NCBI GenBank assembly: GCA_000827265.1
Contig: KN834757.1
Coordinates: forward strand, 186,001-250,000
Direction of reading: 5' to 3'
From: Collybiopsis luxurians FD-317 M1
Taxonomy: Eukaryota > Basidiomycota > Agaricomycetes > Agaricales > Omphalotaceae
Length of the DNA: 64,000 nt
A program made the translations under genes and the position numbers. The notes beneath the pieces were generated by a model, which was not told the origin of the DNA, made no database searches, and worked only from the letters and a program-made list of their open reading frames with translations. Shown here piece by piece: positions 1 through 11,669 of this stretch. Position 1 is the first letter of the stretch. Every line of letters starts with the position of its first letter.

Positions 1-406
1 GCCAAGATGTAATAAAGAGCTACTCGGGAGCTTTGCGGTATGGTACTCGAGGCTATAATGTAGATGACATGAGTCTCAGTATAACTTGGCAAAAAACAAC
101 ACAAATCAAAAAAAAAAAAAAACGGAAATCATACCACCAATTCCAAAGTAAATCTTTCCGGCTACTACTGTCAAGATGAGAGAGAGAAGTGCCACGCCGG
201 CGAATGCATCGTCCCACCCAAAATATGAAATTCGCAAGGCGATACGGAGAACCGTGGTAGCAATAGCAAAAGTCATCCCTATGTAGCCTGACACTGGGCA
301 AGCAGGTCCCAAATTTTAATTAGAGAGCATTGTGTAGAGAGGCGAAGGACGTACAGAAAATCTTGTCATTAAGAGACGTAGAAGGAAGCGAGTTAGAGAC
401 ATCCAT
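1..406 (-). CDS. SAT4/rhodopsin-like membrane protein, copy A (partial, runs off window)
   Basis: First of four minus-strand paralogues; only its 5' part is in the window. I place the start at 406 (MDVSNSLPSTSLNDKIF), followed by a short phase-1 intron opening GTACGT, an exon with the family signature SGYIGMTF and YFGWDDAFAG, a second intron opening GTATGA, and the exon starting SSTIPQSSRVALYY that leaves the window. The tryptophan-aspartate-aspartate motif after the second hydrophobic segment is typical of fungal SAT4/PTH11-related 'fungal rhodopsin-like' integral membrane proteins of the plasma membrane. Function within that family is mostly unknown; some ascomycete members sense surfaces or take part in secondary metabolism, which cannot be transferred here. 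Both exon junctions seen keep frame, so nothing visible suggests a pseudogene. Confidence 0.7.
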
Positions 407-480
407 TTGCACGTCAACATGCTTAAGGAAATTCATTGTGTCTTGAGAACGGTTTCATTTGAGCCTCCGAATATATAGGG
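407..480 (-). promoter_or_regulatory. Conserved promoter module of copy A
   Basis: An inverted motif (CACGTCAACATG on +, 410-421) sits immediately before the start codon, and a TATA-like ATATATA lies at 471-477. The same arrangement and spacing occur upstream of the other paralogues at 3092-3160, 5495-5566 and 11673-11739. Confidence 0.5.
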
Positions 481-1841
481 ACAAAGGTCGCGGGGTGTTT
501 CTTCTACAAAAATATTTTGAGACGCAGGCGAAGGATGCTGTCCATCAAAGGAATCCAGCATCGGCAACAGGAAGGCAGGATGACTGCCTAATAAGTTGGT
601 TACCGTCAGTCACCTCATGCGATGCTATATTGTAAGGACATCTTCCCGACTTCCACCATCGGTAGCTCCTTCATTGATCTTTTCATTCTTCGCCTTTGGC
701 AACACCTTCCATGAACGTGTGAAAGTGTGCCACCGGGTTGCGTGGGATGTACGAGTCCAGAGAAACTCTACATAGAACTTGACAAAAAAGTTATTAAAGG
801 CAAAAAGTCCCCGCGAGACTATGAATTAATCAAGGAAATAGAACTTTTGAAGGCCACACTGCCAATGTATAGGCTTCCCATTCACAGGGTTTGTGCAAAC
901 TTCAAAAGAAAGGGAAAGTAGATTGCTATATGAATTCAGAATGAACGGATAAGTATCGCAATTCTGAACATTGCAACACTAACGCATAGAAATCAGCAGA
1001 GGGATGGAGGAAAATATTGATGGAAATCAAAGAATCCATCTAGGGAAGGGACTTTTCGGATATGGCATAAGCGCACATGAAAAACTGGGTGCCGTGTAAT
1101 ATACTTCCTTCTTTCCACTATTTCATTCCGGACGTAGCTGGCAGACTCCCGCGCACTCAAGACGGGGTAAGTCAAAACTTCAGCCCGGGGGTCCTAGGCA
1201 GTTTTTGCAAGCAGATAGTGATGACAGCTCGCTGGAAGCCTCTGCATTCGCTGGGTACTGGTAGAGAGCAACTCATCTTGAAGTCTCATTGGGTGAATTC
1301 GACCGTTCGTAAGCATATACTGAATGTGTTCTATAGCGGTTACATGGCACCCAATAGGACGATACGAAAACATGTTGGAGTGGACGCGCAATCCAAAGGG
1401 TGGTTGAAGAAAGTATAGCACGCCGTGATGCGGGCACGTCGGGCTTGGTGACGGCCACAATGCGATCCGATTGCCAACAAAATTCCGGAGTTCTGGTACT
1501 TTCATTTTGAAAAGTTCCTCTTATCCTAGCTGCGCTATGAACGGCAGATAAACTCAAACCATTTCGATGAATTAACGTGCTGTTAATGGTGATGAAACGA
1601 TCTTGCGAAATGCATCGCTCTGGTCAACGTAGAGACAGGATGCATCGGAACTGCTGAAGAAAACAATAATGAAGATCCATCGGATGTGACGTAGACAGAT
1701 AGAACCGCTGCCTACATTATTGAATCGTTCGTAGACAATATAGATACTTTCACAGCAGCAGAGTTCATTTCCCAAGCAATATATTATAGACCCACAGTAT
1801 CGACACTTACCACGTATGATTTCCGCATCTATCAGCATCCA
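481..1841. other. Intergenic; 3' part duplicated downstream of copy D
   Basis: No convincing gene. The stretch of about 1470-1620 is clearly similar to 10110-10260: both contain the tract around 'acaaaattcc', a run of TTCATTTT, and 'ctgttaatggtgatga'. This shows that copies B and D were duplicated together with their 3' flank. Confidence 0.6.
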
Positions 1842-3084
1842 CTACACCACACTCCCCGGTCTATGTTCCCTGTCAACGTCAAAACTCCCGACTGACGACG
1901 AACTGTCACCCAAATCTGAAGTCACTCCGTGCTCTGGACTCGACGGGGAAACACGATATACCATCCTTGACAACTTTGACTCCGCCGCGTCATCGTGGCT
2001 ACCGCCCGCGCGCTTGGACCGCGAGCGAACCGATTTCCACAATCGGTGAATTGCCGCTACCAGGACGGTAAAATTTGCTATCGTTATAGACGTGGAGACC
2101 TTTAGGGTATTCGGGCATTTTAAGAATAACAAATACAATGAGTAGCGTTAAACGGGCACAGTAGAGGAAATTCAGGCCCAGTCTAAGTAAAGTACACACC
2201 TGAACATTGGTCACCAAAAACGATATTGTCTTATCGTTGTACAACGCAAACACGGCACGGACAATCGAAATAAACGTTGTTAAACCTCCGACAATGAAAG
2301 AGACGCTCAGACGAAGTCTGTGGCTTTTTGCGTCGTCGGATTTCAGGAATCGGAGGATAAAGAGGGGGTAAGCAACTAGAATAACGTCGGCAAATCCATC
2401 AGCTAAAAATAATGAAATCGCAATCAGAGTACTGGAAAGAGCCAGAAATGACCAGCTTTGAGACACACGTACTCACTACCTGGGTGATCGTTATGCTTGC
2501 CACCCCAATACACATTGGCGAAGGATCTTCCTTCCAATGATCCTGCCGATTTCGAGCTTCGCAGACCCAAAATACTTGAGCAACCAGGAAGAGCATGACA
2601 AGTACAAAACATCCAGCAGCAGTGTATAGCTGCTTCCTGTACCAACCGAGACGGATTACAGTAAAAAGGATGGAGAGGCGAGCTATCCAGATTGTGACGT
2701 CGAAAATAACTTCAAGGGTGTAATAAAGAGCAACTCGGGAGTTTTGTGGTATGGTGCTGGAAGCTATACAGTAGACGGGACCTGTCACATTACCAAAGGT
2801 TGAATCAAAAAGAAAAAACATACCATCGATTTGAGAGAACCTTATTCCAGCTACTGCCGCTACCGTGAGAGAGGCCAGCGCCATGCCAGCAAGCGCATCA
2901 TCCCAGCCAAAGTACCGTATTCGCAGTATGAGACGTACAATTGTAGTAATTGCGGCAAAAGAGAATCCTACGCAGCCAGACACTGGACACATTGGTTTGG
3001 ATCAAAGAGCCTTGCGAAGTGAGCTGGAAGACATACGAAAGATTTTGTTATCAACACGAGGAGATAGGAGTGAGTTGGAGGCAT
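1842..3084 (-). CDS. SAT4/rhodopsin-like membrane protein, copy B
   Basis: Apparently complete paralogue of about 310 residues. Start chosen at 3084 (MDASNSLLSPRVDNKIF) because it matches the other copies and follows the shared promoter module. Exon order: short leader exon (3084-3037); exon with SGCVGFSF and YFGWDDALAG; exon from SSTIPQNSRVALYY through WIARLSILFTVIRLGWYRK to VFWVCE; exon with DGFADVILVAYP and LRLSVSFIVGGLTTF; last exon with SITIANFTVLVAA and a hydrophilic tail ending EHRPGSVV. Introns are short with GT-AG ends, including a conserved GTACGT donor after ITITQV. The alternating hydrophobic segments, WDD motif and hydrophilic C-terminus fit the fungal SAT4/rhodopsin-like integral membrane family. 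Closest relative in the window is copy D. Ligand and role unknown. Confidence 0.75.
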
Positions 3085-3165
3085 CCATTTACACGTCAAC
3101 GTGCCGCAGGATATTCGTAGGGTCTGCGATACGATTTCATTCAAGCAACCTGATATATAGGTGGG
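3085..3165 (-). promoter_or_regulatory. Conserved promoter module of copy B
   Basis: The palindrome-like CACGTCAACGTG (3092-3103) lies 7 bp before the start codon, and a TATATA box sits at about 3153-3160, roughly 70 bp upstream. Both are shared with the other copies, although the sequence between them has diverged. Confidence 0.55.
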
Positions 3166-4285
3166 AGGAAAAGTTGTGGTTCGACAACTGAGGCCATCGA
3201 AACATAGACGGAAGATCACAACGACCATCTTGATAGTGGGGAGTGAGTAGCAATCACGGTGAACGGCGACGGACAAAAAGGCCAGACTGGGACGTTCCAG
3301 GTTACGAACAGTCGTTTGATGATTTTCCCACGCCGTCAACTTGAAGTGGCATCGCGTCAACGCGTCAACACGTCAACGACTACTCGTGCATATGTACTCA
3401 ATTATTCATGACCCGACTACCAAGTACATAGGCAAGCACTATTCAAATTTTGTCCCACCTAGGCGCGTTGATTTGTTGACTGCTCGTGTGCATTTCCCCT
3501 AGAGTCGCGAGCATATCTTGAGAGAATGCCCCTGTACGCCATATCTTGCAAAACTTTTAAAGACAGGAGCCTAGCAGAGATACTCGGCATACTAACTTGG
3601 AGCCCATTGAAGTGACGCCCTCACCTCCGAGTCTCCCCCCGAACGAATTAGATGCATTCACCCGCGATGAAAGCCCATATAAGGAATAGAGCAACAGCCT
3701 ACGTACCTTCTGAGAAGACCGAGATGACTTCTTCACAACTTATTCAATAACCGACGTTACACACAAGTATTACTCGTAGGTACAACATCCCCCGTGGACA
3801 CTCCTGCACCGACAACCAACCGGAACCAAGCCAAAATAGTTGCGGCTCCTTGCTTCATAATACTTACACTCACTTGCGGGCCTTGTGGCAATGAAGAGAG
3901 AAAAATGAACTGTCCAGTGTCTCCGGTAAATGTCCATCTTTGGCAAAGACTACTTTGGTTCTGTATGGACAGTGTCATTGAGATGCACTTTCTGAACTGT
4001 TAACTGCGTTCACGCAAAAATGAGACCTTTTTGGACAATTGGCGGCGAACTACTGAGCATTCAACAATGATTCGAACTAAGTAGGTTACTGTAGGTAAAA
4101 AATCCAATATAGGACAGAATTACTTTCACAACAATCAAGTCCATTATCTGAAGCTAGTCCATAATTATACTATATGATACACTCTCGGTATGAGCCCTGC
4201 ATACCATTATAGTCCATCTGTCCATATCGAGTCCATCACACTCCTCGGCCCTGATCTGTGCTCCCCACCATCGAACGCGACTTCT
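3166..4285. other. Intergenic, no gene recognised
   Basis: I see no conserved coding signal on either strand. Short open frames here lack family motifs. Confidence 0.5.
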
Positions 4286-5491
4286 TTAGGTCTCATCTAA
4301 CGATGTACCACTACCCCGGTCCGACCGCAATCCATGCTCTGGATCTGAAAGGTAGGACGGGCGAGCGGCATACGCTATTGATGACAACTTTGACTGGGAC
4401 GCGCCATTACCGCTCTTATCCGTGCACTTGTACCGCATCCAAAATGATTGCCACAATTTATGGAATGAACCGGCCAAAACAGCAAAATTTGCGATAGTAA
4501 GAGACACACAGATCTTCCGTAGCAGGCAAGCGACAGCGAGAATAGCAAAATAATCAGATGCAGTCAGTAATGTTGCAGGCCGATTGTGGACGAAAATTCA
4601 GGCTCTATCTCACCTCGATATTACCTACAAAAAGCGATATCTTATCGCCATCCAGTGCATATACAGCGTGGACAACTGAAACACACGTCGTCAGACCTCC
4701 GACGACAAATGACCCGATCAGACGAAGCTTTTGGCCTCTTGCATGTTGCCATTGGAGGGATCGGAGAAGAAAGAGAGGGGCGGAAACTAGGATGATGTCT
4801 GCGAATACATCAGCTGAAAATCAGGACAAGTTAATCAGGGCATTTGAAGCAAAAAAAAAATAGTGAGACTAACGTACTTGCCACTTGAGCAATCGCCATG
4901 CTTTTGTCCTCTATACATTGTGGTGATGGATTGGCCTTCCAATGGTTTCGGCGATTCTGAAGTTCACAAACCCAGAATACTTGGGCAATAAGGATCAGCA
5001 TAGCAAATACAAAACATCCAGCAGCAGCGTAGAGCCCCTTTCTGTAGTGTCTGTACCCCCCGACACGCATGATAGTGAAAAGGATAGACAAACGTGACAA
5101 CCAGATTATTGTGTTGAAATTGACGGCCATTATGTAGTAGAGAGCGACTCGGGAGCTTTGCGGCATAGTGCTGGAAGCTAGAGAATAGGGTAGATGTATC
5201 GCAGTCTCAATGTTTCACAAAGATTATAGGACAAACCATCAAGTTCAAATAGCAGTTTTCCTGCTACAGCTACTATAATGAGACAAATGAGGCCCATGCC
5301 AGCAAACGCATCGTCCCATCCAAAGAATTCTACTCGCAGAGCAAGCCGAAGGATAGTGACCGCAGCAGCAAAAGTCATCCCTGTGTAACCAGTTACTAGA
5401 CAAAGCGGTTGAGACTTCAGAAAACATTGTGTAGTGAGTTCAAAGACTCACGGAAAACTTTGTTGTCAAGATCGGCAGGGGGAACATCCAT
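4286..5491 (-). CDS. SAT4/rhodopsin-like membrane protein, copy C
   Basis: Third paralogue, more diverged than B and D. Start at 5491 (MDVPPADLDNKVF), first intron with a GTGAGT donor, then TGYTGMTFAAAV and FFGWDDAFAGMG, then SSTMPQSSRVALYY, WLSRLSILFTIMR and VFWVCELQNRR. The next exon reads ADIILVSAPLFLLRSLQ and LIGSFVVGGLTT, and the last exon VSLTIANFAVLAGSFHK with tail ending SGTSLDET. The leader exon is a few codons shorter than in A, B and D. Frames join at each junction I traced, so it looks functional. Cysteine, proline and tryptophan positions are conserved with B and D, suggesting the same fold but possibly a different ligand. Confidence 0.7.
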
Positions 5492-5570
5492 TCGCATGTC
5501 AACATGTTGTAGGATATTCATTGCGTCTGCGGTGCAATTTCATCCGACCATCCAGCATATATATATGGTG
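5492..5570 (-). promoter_or_regulatory. Conserved promoter module of copy C
   Basis: CATGTCAACATG (5495-5506) replaces the CACGTCAACGTG of copy B, keeping the inverted symmetry with both arms changed. A TATATATA run lies at 5558-5566. Confidence 0.5.
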
Positions 5571-6519
5571 TATCGAAGTTGCGACAGAGCAAAGTGGTTA
5601 TTGTCTCTCTGCAATGATAAAAATTACAGATAAAATGCTGAAATGCCGTCTGATCAGAGTTACCGAGCATATAGCACCTCCCGCAAACGATTCTTCTTCC
5701 ATTCTTTACTTTTGGAATCTAGAAGGTCTCGATCACTGATCACTATTATTACCGCAGAAAGATCCTGGTGGCTGAAATGGTTTCCAAGTAGTTCTTCGGA
5801 TTTAGGTGATTATTGCCAGTAGGCAGTGATGACAGCTAACTGGAAAACTTCTGCCTTTAATGGACCAAGAGAGCGAGTCTTCCTAAAGTTGCAAATCCTC
5901 AGGGCTTGACTCTGACCATGCGCAGGTAAACATGACTTCACCGCGAAATCAACTTGTACGAGTTCTCGAGCGGAGATGTCCAAAACGCAATAAGGAAAGT
6001 ACGACTTGGTAGCAACCGCCAGGCATATCGCGAGAGTCAGAGGTGGCTTTATTTCATGGACATGACGTATAACTTACAGTAGCCCACGTAAATAGTCACC
6101 AAGGAAAATCCCAGAATTTTGTCAAAAGGTGTAAAATGAACTGCCGTGTGTAACATACCCCAGTAGATTGTCCCTTTTGGCTGTCAGCTGTTATCTGCTC
6201 AATTACAATTCACAACACCTTAGGGTGTTGTATTCGAATAAATAACCTTCGGCGCCACAAGCGAGGACCTCTCGGAGACAGATCGTCAGGGTAAGTATGC
6301 GAGGCAATACTCGAGTTCGCAACAGTATGCCGCAATCAGCCATTCTCATTCCGCTCCATCGTTGTTTCCATCGTCACCCTGCGCACGTTCAGGAGCATCA
6401 AGGGAAAAGAACTTCTTTTGACCCCAGATCACCTACACTAGAGTACTGACAGTTGCTGCGAACCGTAATGTTAATTTCGACTCTCTGAGCTAAAGCGGTG
6501 TGATTAGTGACCACGAACT
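5571..6519. other. Intergenic, no gene recognised
   Basis: No conserved coding or RNA signal seen. Confidence 0.4.
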
Positions 6520-7110
6520 TTGGACCGATGGACAGATACCATTGATTGCTTACTCCTTCACTTTACAATGAAGATCAAAGCACATGGATCATATCATCGT
6601 GCCAGCTCGATTTCACAGTACACATTATGCGCTGGAATCGGCATTCCGCTGAACGTGCTGTTGCCAATCACATCCTGCGTCGCAAATTTTGTTAGCTTTG
6701 GGCAGGAAGTCAAAGAGGGATCTCCTGCCAGCTCGTGAAGAAAACCTAGGCCAGATTTTTTAGAAAAACATATAATTGCCGGGGGTAGGGCTCGGAGAGG
6801 GTTGGGGCGGGTTAGAGCCCGGCTGACAACCGGCTCAAGTTTTGAATGGCGGTTACAGTCAGCCGCACAGCCGGCCCATGTCATTTTTAAAAAAAATTGG
6901 GCTAGGTTTTCTTGACGAGCTGGCCAAAGGTTTTTCGACCTCACATTGCTCTGAAACTAGCATTAAACCTTGGTTGAAATGAGCGTCTTCACCACTCAAT
7001 GATCAATTCTAACCAAGTATGATTCAGTCTTGAATCCGGACTTCTTTATCTTGATCAGTAGTTTCGCAGAACACTCACCTGTACTATATAGGCACTGAAG
7101 AGCCGGTCAA
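6520..7110. repeat. Dispersed low-copy repeat, first copy
   Basis: Words such as 'gtcaaagagggatctcctgc', 'acctcacattgctctgaaa' and the flanking 'gatggacagatac' recur at 12310-12650. The 3' part ('cttgaatccggacttct' near 7030) matches an exon of the seven-TM gene at about 16810, and 'agtttcgcag' plus 'actatata' near 7060 matches about 17560. It is a mosaic of fragments that also occur around the seven-TM gene. Confidence 0.5.
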
Positions 7111-7478
7111 ATTTATACGAGGAAGCTTAACGAAAGTCGCGGTCAGCGTTGAGTCAGTGTTGAACGCGTCAAAGGCTTAAACACTCAACCGAATAGCGAA
7201 CGCTGTCGGGCTTTACTCGATTGGTTCACGCAAGGCCCTCTCTCCACATCCGCTATACAACCACCCATCTCAAATGTATTGCTTCGTACAAAGCTATGCA
7301 CAACTCGAGCGTCACGAGACAAAAGACTATCATTCAAACGTGAATGATCTTGGCTGCTTCGCCTCGAATGGCGAGAAGAGGACGAAGAGAGCCGTAAGGG
7401 GCAACACGATTTATTTCGCAGATTCCTCTTCTTCGCGGTTGAAATATAAAGTAATGGTCAGTAGCTGTCCAAACATAC

Positions 7479-9234
7479 TTAGTCAGAACACTTCTGCCAG
7501 TCCCCAGCACCCCCACTGATCGCATATGACTGACTCTCCACAAATTTACTCAGCTCGCAAAGTCCCTCCGAGGTTACCCCAGAGCAAAACTCTAGGGGTT
7601 GCACAGCGTTATTAACTAGAATTCGAACATAGATTTCATTCGGTCTGCCGAAGGAAACTCGGCAGTGTAGTCTCTCAACAATCATGCGCCCGGAAAATGG
7701 GACGAGCTGACTGGTTATCCATGTTCTGGTTGGGTCCGGGTTGCTAGGATTCAGCTCTTTAGCCTGTCTGAACAAGCCCATAGCGGAGAAGATGGCGATG
7801 AGCTGATTGTCATGTGAAAAGTCTGCGTAGATAGTTCGATTTAGGGGGAAGGTAAGCGGAGACGCGTCCAGAGTTGAATTGGTTTGAGTAGAGTCGTTGA
7901 CAGGAGTTGAAGTAAGTCTCGCAATTAGCTCGTTGATATATCCTACGCCTTGGACAGGTCCTAACGGTTGGCCATACCTACGGGCAAAATTACATCATGC
8001 ATGTTTTCGTTCAGCAAGATGACTCACCCAGTGCCATAGTACTTGTCTAAATCCATCTCATACTCGAACGACTTCCATTCATTTTCATCGAACAGGCCAC
8101 ACCAATTGCTGACTGCCTCTGTTGCTACACTTTCAAATGCACACAGAGCCATTAGATAGTAGACGTCAATTGCAGTAAGATTCGCGCCAGGAGCTGCGTT
8201 GTTCAGCCGTTCAACGATAGGCTTCGTGTAAATTGCTATCCAAGTGTCGGTTTGATTGTCAGAGGTACCGATAGCATTACAAGAGTTGTGAAGCGTATCA
8301 TTTGCCTATGCAACGTTCAATAAAAGTACTTCAGAGCTCGAACTTGAGAACCGACATTTGCATCAAGAATGACAGAAAGAACAGGGTTGAAGCGGAGGCT
8401 GCTGGCAGCCGAAAAGCCTGTAAATGAACAGGTTGTAAGAACTATTCCACAAGTTCAAGACAAAGCGGTCACCGTAGGTCCAGCTTTCCGCAGACTTGAC
8501 TACTCGATCGGAACTTGAAGCTCGAACAAAAGGGATATTATCTTCGATAACGAGGTTTTTGTACCGATGATAAATTTCTGCACCGGAAGTCACTGATCTA
8601 GACGAAATTAGGAAATGGAGCTCTTGAAAATGCTAGCTCAAAAACCCACTGGGCTGCGCCAAACAGCACTAGATCGTTCGTTCCAAGATCATAAACAAAG
8701 TTGTGAATAAAATCAAGGTTGGAGTCCTGGTAAGCGGTAACGCCCTGTAGTTTGCTGACTGCGGCGGCGATGATAGCACCTGGGCCAGCTGTCGGATAGC
8801 GGGCACCGTGACGTTGAAGCTGGGAAGCAAAATGATGAATCCGTAATTCCTACGTAGATAGTGCACATACTATGTTGACCTTAGTAGATAGTATTTAGTC
8901 CAAAAGTTGTGCCATGGAAAGAGTTACTCGCCTGAGTGACTTCACAGCGTTCCGGCGGGGAAACGTATTCGTTCAAAGAGTAATACGGTGCATATGCGCC
9001 CCAATTTTGTTGCAAAACGTAAGGTCGCGGTGCTTCCTGAAGCGTAGGTTGAAGTCCGAAGGTTTTCGGTGATAGAATTTTAAGAAAACCGTAGAGAGCA
9101 GCCGAGATGAGATGCGAATACATGACCGGTAGCCGCAAGGGCAAGGGTTCCTTCAAAGATTCCAACAAGCGAGAAAGTGTTAGCCAGCCAAGAAATTGAG
9201 CCAATGGACGTTCATTGAGTCCGATCAGGTTCAA
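7479..9234 (-). CDS. Histidine acid phytase (3-phytase type)
   Basis: Secreted-type phosphatase that removes phosphates from phytate (myo-inositol hexakisphosphate). The catalytic RHGARYPT motif is encoded just after the second intron, followed by YDLGTNDLVLFGAAQ, RASSSDRVVKSAESWTYG, YGQPLGPVQGVGYINELIA, the proton-donor motif as FSHDNQLIAIFSAMG, and a C-terminus with conserved cysteines (PLEFC, GLCEL, GGAGDWQKC). Six exons join in frame. The first intron (8931-8880) is GC-AG with donor CAG|GCGAGT, and the donor inside ILDAN|ANDTL is the weak GTCGGT. The N-terminus is unusual: the first Met at 9234 gives no classical signal peptide, and Met at 9123 begins a weakly hydrophobic segment, so the true start may be downstream or in a missed exon. 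Otherwise length and motifs fit a working enzyme. Confidence 0.88.
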
Positions 9235-9280
9235 TGGTCAACGTGTGGGACTGTACAGTGCACGGTCACGATTACGCGAC

Positions 9281-9288
9281 GCACGTGC
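9281..9288. promoter_or_regulatory. GCACGTGC E-box upstream of the phytase
   Basis: A palindromic CACGTG core lies 48 bp before the first Met of the phytase; a TATATAA is found further up (about 9411-9417). Pho4/NUC-1-type phosphate regulators bind CACGTG in yeast and Neurospora. Phosphate-starvation control of this gene is an inference. Confidence 0.35.
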
Positions 9289-9533
9289 GCGGATTACTGA
9301 GACCTTACGCCCAACGCGTCGAGTAAAAACGGCGCGTCCGAAACAGATATGAGCATGGCAGCATAACTGTTGTAGTCTTATTAAAGCTGAGATTCAGTGG
9401 TACGTTGAGCTTATATATGGGTAAGTGTACTAATATGTACATTTTACAAACTAGCGGCCGAGTTTTGCAAAGGAAGTCGGCTATAAATTAGTAGCAGAGA
9501 TAAATGTAGAGCTGGAAATATTACAGTTTAATT

Positions 9534-10052
9534 TCAAGAACTTTCCGCCGCCCTCGCCTTGTAGGTCGTCTTATGTTGGTGCAGGGAACCGTTTGTACCA
9601 AAAGAACTTCCGCATGGGCTGTATTCATATGGGCGAAGCCCTGCCGCCCCTGCGTGCGAATTGATGTGAAATATGAAGAGAATTCTTGTTAGCATTGAGA
9701 ATGATGAGAATCTTAAGCCCGAGACCGCGCACTGTAGGTTGTGCTTTGCAGTGAAGGTTGCCGAACATACACCACAGGAAAATTTCAATGGTTTCTTCTA
9801 GATTCGCTTGCCGCTCTGACCTTGGCACTCGCTACCTCAAGCTTTGTACGTTGAGCAGTTCAGCAAGACTCCTGGATCGCCGCTATCATTGGATCGAACC
9901 ATGAATGATAGTTTGGAAGTTAACAAACAAGGAATGTGGAACGAGGAGGTATCTGATGAGGTGCTTCTTCCGCAAGTGCCTTTACTATACCTTTCGGATA
10001 TGAATCTGACAACTCTCGGAGACCGAGAGCCTTTCTTCAGCATATGGGGCAT
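9534..10052 (-). pseudogene. C2H2 zinc-finger protein relic
   Basis: The 3' part encodes FSCGVCSATFTAKHNLQ, the first half of a C2H2 finger, then HINSHAG, a RPYEYSPCGSSFGTN stretch and QHKTTYKA, the second finger. The second finger has lost its first cysteine (YEYSPC where YxCxxC is expected). Just upstream, KVRAASESRR and KFSCGVC are in different frames, so a frameshift separates them. The segment 9837-10052 is open upstream but shows no further finger. The pattern resembles two-finger Agaricomycete transcription factors, now broken. Confidence 0.5.
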
Positions 10053-10109
10053 ATACCTGGCATTGGTAGGCGACAGAGTTTGAGGCCTATGGAGGCGGGA
10101 AGGCAGTCC

Positions 10110-10439
10110 CGCTTACAAAATTCCAGAGTTCCAATGGTACTTTCATTTTAAAAATTCCTCGTACCCTAGCTGCGTTACGAAGGGCAGATCAACTCAAACC
10201 CGTTCGATAAATTGGTATACTGTTAATGGTGATGAGGTGGCAATCTTAGAAACGCTTTTATCGCTCTCTTCAAGGTAGGATGCATCAAAAATGCTGAATA
10301 AAACGTTGATGGAGATCTAGCTTATGTGATGTAAGATGGAACCACTGTCGACTCTATTGATTCGTTCGCAGATAGTACAGATATTTATGCAGCAACAGGC
10401 CAATGGGCAACCTATAGTTTCCGCATATATCAGTATCTA
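10110..10439. other. 3' flank of copy D, shared with copy B
   Basis: Similar to 1470-1840 over most of its length; part of the B/D segmental duplication. No gene seen. Confidence 0.6.
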
Positions 10440-11669
10440 CTACACCACACTCCCAGGTCTATGTTCGTCAAAACTCCCGGCTAACGACCAACTACCATCC
10501 GGATCTGAAGTCACTCCGTGCTCTAGATCCGACGGGGGAGCACCATATACTATCGTTGACAGTTTTGACTCCGCCGCGCCGTCATTGCTACAGTTCGAAC
10601 GCTTGGAACTTGAACGAACCGATTTCCAGAATCGGTGAAATGCAGCTACCAGGACTGCAAAATTTGCTATCGTCACGGACGCAGAGAGCTTTGGAGTATG
10701 CGTGTATAGCAATAGTAGCAAAAAAAGGATGCAATCGAAGTTAGAAGTGCGCAGAAGATGGAAATGCGAGCCCGGTATATGTAAAGTACACACCTGGACA
10801 TTGGACACCAAAAGGGATATCTCATCGTCGGACAATGCAAACACAGCACGTACAATCGAAACGAACGTCGTTAGACCTCCGACAATAAATGAGACGCTCA
10901 GACGAAGTTTTTGGCTTTTTGCGTCTTCAGATTTCAGATATCGGAGGAGGAAGAATGGAGCACCGACAAGGATGATGTCGGCAAATCCATCAGCTAAGAA
11001 GATACAATTCGCCATCAAGGTATTGCGACCAGCTATGAGACCAACGTACTCGCTACCTGGGTGATCGTTATGCTTGCCACTCCAATACACAACGGCGATG
11101 GCTCTTCCTTCCAATGATCCTGTCGATTTCGAGATTCGCAGACCCAAAATACTTGCGCAACCAGGAAGAGCATAATAAGTACAAAGCATCCAGCAGCGGT
11201 GTAAAGCTGCTTTCTGTACCAACCGAGACGGATTATGGTGGAGAGGATGGAGAGACGGGTTATCCAGATTGCAATGTCGAAGTTGACTTCAATAACGTAG
11301 TAAAGAGCGACTCGGGAGCTTTGTGGCATAGTACTGGATGCTATACAGTAGGAGTGACCTATCGCATCATCAAAGCTTGAATTAAGAAAAAAAAAACATA
11401 CCATCGAGCCCAAAGAAAGTTTTTCCAGCCGCTGCTGCTAAAGCGAGAGAAACTAGCGCCAAGCCGGCAAATACATCATCCCAACCAAAGTACCGTATTC
11501 GCAGGGTGAGACGCAGAATTGTAGTAAATGCAGCAAAAGTCATTCCTACGTAGCCAGACACTAGACACATCGGTTAGGATCAAAGAGTCTGATGTAGTGA
11601 GATGGAGGGCATACCAAAAATTTTGTTATCAAGACCAGGGGAAGGGAGCGAATTGGAGACTCTATCCAT
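10440..11669 (-). CDS. SAT4/rhodopsin-like membrane protein, copy D
   Basis: Apparently complete paralogue of about 310 residues and the closest match to copy B. Start at 11669 (MDRVSNSLPSPGLDNKIF); exon 2 SGYVGMTFAAFTTILRL and YFGWDDVFAGLAL; exon 3 SSTMPQSSRVALYYVIEV, WITRLSILSTIIRLGWYRK and VFWVCESRNRQDHWKEEPSP; exon 4 DGFADIILVGAPFFLLRYLK and LRLSVSFIVGGLTTFVSIV; exon 5 SVTIANFAVLVAAFHRFWK and a tail with ESKLSTIVYGAPPSDLEHG ending EHRPGSVV. All four introns are short GT-AG and keep frame. The hydrophobic segments suggest a plasma-membrane multi-pass protein of the fungal SAT4/rhodopsin-like family. It is separated from B and C by the phytase, so the family spread by segmental duplication rather than only in strict tandem. 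Confidence 0.77.

Noticed and set aside
727..921. 64-codon plus-strand frame near the left edge
   Set aside because: No similarity to any family I know, no splice or promoter context, and it lies in the unconserved intergenic region between copies A and B.
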